A DNA stretch of 64,000 bases from Arthrobacter sp. B1I2 (GTDB lineage: Bacteria; Actinomycetota; Actinomycetes; Actinomycetales; Micrococcaceae), in contig NZ_JAUSYC010000001.1 of assembly GCF_030816485.1 (NCBI RefSeq), positions 434,001 through 498,000 of the forward strand, written 5' to 3'. Made by a program: the position numbers and the translations under genes. Shown one piece after another: positions 62,129-64,000 of this stretch (position 1 is the first letter of the stretch; the number at the start of each line of letters is the position of its first letter). The notes below the pieces were generated by a model. The model did no database searches, had not been told where the DNA came from, and saw only the letters and a list, made by a program, of their open reading frames with translations.

Positions 62129-63245
62129 GGTCCGCCTCCTTCATCTGCAGGTCCGGCTGTTGCTGCAGGTCCAGTTCCCCACCCTCCAGGGGCTGGAAGA
62201 ACCTGTCCACCTGCCCGGGAAGCACCTCGGCCAGCGTGGCAGGTTTCCACTGCGGGTTCCTGTCCTTGTCCACTACCTGGGCGCGGATCCCCTCGCGGAA
62301 ATCAGGTCCGGCCAGGAAACGGATTCCTGCCCGGTACTCCTGGGCCAGGGCTTCATCCAGGGTCAGGCTGGCGGCACGCCGCAGGGAGGCCAGGGTGACC
62401 TTGACCGAGGTGGGTGACTTGGCTTCGATCGTGTCCGCCGCGTCCGTGGCTTCATCACGTCCGGGCCCGGTCCAGCCGCGTAGGCGGGTAACGATTTCTT
62501 CTGCATCGTCGGAGGCGTAGCAGGCATCGATCCACTCATGCTGCCCGGCCAGCACGGAGGCAGGGGGCTGCCCAGCGTAGCGGGCGACGGCGTCCTCCGT
62601 GCTTTCGTTCTCCAGCGCGGCCACGAGGCCGGGCAGTGAGTGCGAGGGAACATAATGGTCGGCGAGGCCAAGGAACAAGGCATCCGCTGCCCCGAGGTGT
62701 GCTCCGGTCAGCGCCGCATGGGTTCCCGCTTCGCCTGGTGCGTGGGAAAGCAGGAAGGTCCCGCCGACGTCGGGCGCAAACCCAATGGTGGTCTCCGGCA
62801 TCCCCATCCTGGTCCGCTCGGTGACCACGCGGACATCCCCGTGCGCCGAGACGCCCACCCCGCCGCCAAGGACCAGCCCGTCCATGAGGGCAACGTACGG
62901 TTTGGGGTACCGGGCAATCAGCGAGTTCACGCGGTACTCCGTCTGCCAGAAATGGGCCGTTTCATTTCCGCCGTGCAGCATGTCCTGGTAGATGGCCACA
63001 ATGTCGCCGCCCGCGCAGAGTCCCCGCTCCCCGGCGCCCTGGACCAGGACGGCGGCCACGGCGTCGTCCCCTGCCCATGCGGTGAGCTTCCGCAGGAGCA
63101 GGTCCACCATGCCGGCGGTGAGTGCGTTGACGGCCCGGGGCCGGTTGAGGGTGACCACGCCGAGCCGGCCGCGGCGTTCAAAGAGAACGTCCGCACCTCC
63201 GCTCCCTGCCGCGCTGTCCGTTGTGTTGCCCGTGGCTGCGGTCAT
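62121..63245 (-). CDS. 3-hydroxyisobutyryl-CoA hydrolase
   Basis: A 374-residue crotonase-fold hydrolase releasing 3-hydroxyisobutyrate from its CoA ester. AGERGLCAGGDIVAIYQDM (near residue 70), ALMDGLVLGGGVGVSAHGDV (near 115) and MPETTIGFAPDVGGTFLLSH (near 146) are the family's oxyanion and Glu regions; the C-terminal part (EYRAGIRFLAGPDFREGIRA) is typical of the hydrolase, longer than plain hydratases. The ATG at 63245 has AAGGAG upstream; the frame opens further upstream without support. First gene of the valine operon. Confidence 0.9.
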   Translation of the reverse strand: MTAATGNTTDSAAGSGGADVLFERRGRLGVVTLNRPRAVNALTAGMVDLLLRKLTAWAGDDAVAAVLVQGAGERGLCAGGDIVAIYQDMLHGGNETAHFWQTEYRVNSLIARYPKPYVALMDGLVLGGGVGVSAHGDVRVVTERTRMGMPETTIGFAPDVGGTFLLSHAPGEAGTHAALTGAHLGAADALFLGLADHYVPSHSLPGLVAALENESTEDAVARYAGQPPASVLAGQHEWIDACYASDDAEEIVTRLRGWTGPGRDEATDAADTIEAKSPTSVKVTLASLRRAASLTLDEALAQEYRAGIRFLAGPDFREGIRAQVVDKDRNPQWKPATLAEVLPGQVDRFFQPLEGGELDLQQQPDLQMKEADHA

Positions 63246-63407
63246 CGGCTGGGCGCTCCTTCGCATGGTGGCCGGATGAGTGATCCAGGTCATTCTGTTG
63301 CGAATATACCCGCCCTTTCCTGCCCGGAACCAACCGCAACGGATGTTGTGGGCCGGGGCCCTCCGGGGCTTTACCCCGCGTGCGGCTGCCAAGGTAAGTT
63401 AGGAACC

Positions 63408-64000
63408 GTGAAGATAGCTACCTGGAATGTGAACTCGCTCCGTGCCCGCGCCGACCGCGTTGAAGCCTGGCTCCAGCGCAGCGACTGCGACGTCCTGGCC
63501 ATCCAGGAGACCAAGTGCAAGGACGACAACTTCCCGTGGGAGCTCTTTGAACGGATGGGCTACGAGGTGGCCCACTTCGGGGTGAACCAGTGGAACGGCG
63601 TGGCCATCGCTTCCCGGGTGGGGCTGGAGGACGTGGAGCGGACGTTCCTGGACCAGCCCTCGTTCGGCAAGGCCGGCAAGGATCCCGTGCAGGAAGCCCG
63701 CGCAATGGCTGCAACCTGCGGCGGCGTCCGCATCTGGAGCCTTTACGTCCCCAACGGCCGTTCCCTGGACGACGAGCACATGCCGTACAAGCTCAAGTGG
63801 CTGGAAAGCCTGAAGACGCACGCCCAAGGGCTCGTCGAAGAGAATCCCCAGGCGCAGGTGGCTTTGATGGGCGACTGGAACATCGCACCTTTCGACGAGG
63901 ACGTCTGGGACATCGATTTGTTCATCAACAACCGGTCCACGCACGTCAGCCCGCCGGAGCGGGAGGCGTTCCACGCGTTCGAAGCGGCCGGCTACACCGA
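63408..64000 (+). CDS. xth: Exodeoxyribonuclease III (3' end beyond window)
   Basis: The frame starts at GTG 63408 and is open to the window end (197 codons). It is an EEP-fold AP endonuclease/3'-5' exonuclease for base-excision repair: KIATWNVNSLRARADRVEAW at the start, DVLAIQETKCKDDNFP (metal-binding Glu, near residue 34), RIWSLYVPNGRSLDDE (near 105), and ALMGDWNIAPFDEDVW (near 152). TAAGTT (63395-63400) lies 7 nt before the start, so the mRNA may be leaderless, although AGGA is also present. It is divergent from the valine operon. Confidence 0.93.
   Translation, partial: MKIATWNVNSLRARADRVEAWLQRSDCDVLAIQETKCKDDNFPWELFERMGYEVAHFGVNQWNGVAIASRVGLEDVERTFLDQPSFGKAGKDPVQEARAMAATCGGVRIWSLYVPNGRSLDDEHMPYKLKWLESLKTHAQGLVEENPQAQVALMGDWNIAPFDEDVWDIDLFINNRSTHVSPPEREAFHAFEAAGYT

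Noticed and set aside
63399..63974. Minus-strand open frame of 191 codons at the right end
   Set aside because: It is antisense to a clear exodeoxyribonuclease III that runs off the window.

Overview
The window is high-G+C DNA that looks like the chromosome of an Arthrobacter/Pseudarthrobacter-type actinobacterium (Micrococcaceae). The evidence is a small bacterial-type SRP RNA upstream of dnaX, separate purS-purQ-purL genes, an aspartokinase with an internal beta-subunit start, GAF-ANTAR, DUF3151 and TipA-type regulators, subtilisin-inhibitor-like (SSI) proteins, and many start codons lying 6-7 nt downstream of a TANNNT box, as expected for leaderless mRNAs. I see no prophage, insertion sequence, CRISPR array or plasmid functions.

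Layout. 1-6.0 kb: a truncated Stealth-family phosphotransferase, a metallophosphoesterase, a glutathione peroxidase, a secreted M23 endopeptidase with a long Ser/Thr/Pro tail, and an MpaB-type oxygenase. 6.0-12.4 kb: housekeeping block with tRNA-Ser(GGA), SRP RNA, dnaX, recR and lysC. 12.4-19.2 kb: two small related unknown proteins, an OhrR-like regulator with a palindromic operator, two SSI-like proteins around a glycosylase-like gene, and a secreted subtilase broken by a frameshift. 19.4-22.8 kb: purSQL. 22.8-26.9 kb: small conserved genes, including a second frameshifted gene (AbiEi/DUF559-like) and an isopenicillin-N-synthase-like dioxygenase.

27.1-35.2 kb: an S-box (SAM-I) riboswitch controls an eight-kilobase overlapping operon: ABC transporter (ATPase, binding lipoprotein, permease), acetyl-CoA synthetase, SfnG-like dimethylsulfone monooxygenase, O-acetylhomoserine sulfhydrylase and a CoA-binding protein. 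It reads as an organosulfur-to-methionine module. A second S-box at 40.5 kb controls a short MetE-like methionine synthase. Between them lie an ECF sigma/putative anti-sigma pair, a DUF1508 protein, purA and an M14 carboxypeptidase.

42-51.4 kb: a UDG-like protein, DUF3151-fba, a TrmH methyltransferase, a HAD phosphatase, a Tat-exported hydrolase, STAS and GAF-ANTAR regulators, an FAD monooxygenase joined in frame to pyrE, and nadE. 51.5-56.6 kb: an IclR regulator divergent from scoA-atoE-scoB-thiolase, a short-chain fatty acid/acetoacetate catabolic operon. 56.6-64 kb: a LuxR remnant, a cold-shock protein, a TipA-like MerR gene behind a hexamer ladder, SDR and DedA genes, a valine-catabolism operon (enoyl-CoA hydratase, 3-hydroxyisobutyrate dehydrogenase, 3-hydroxyisobutyryl-CoA hydrolase) and a truncated exodeoxyribonuclease III.
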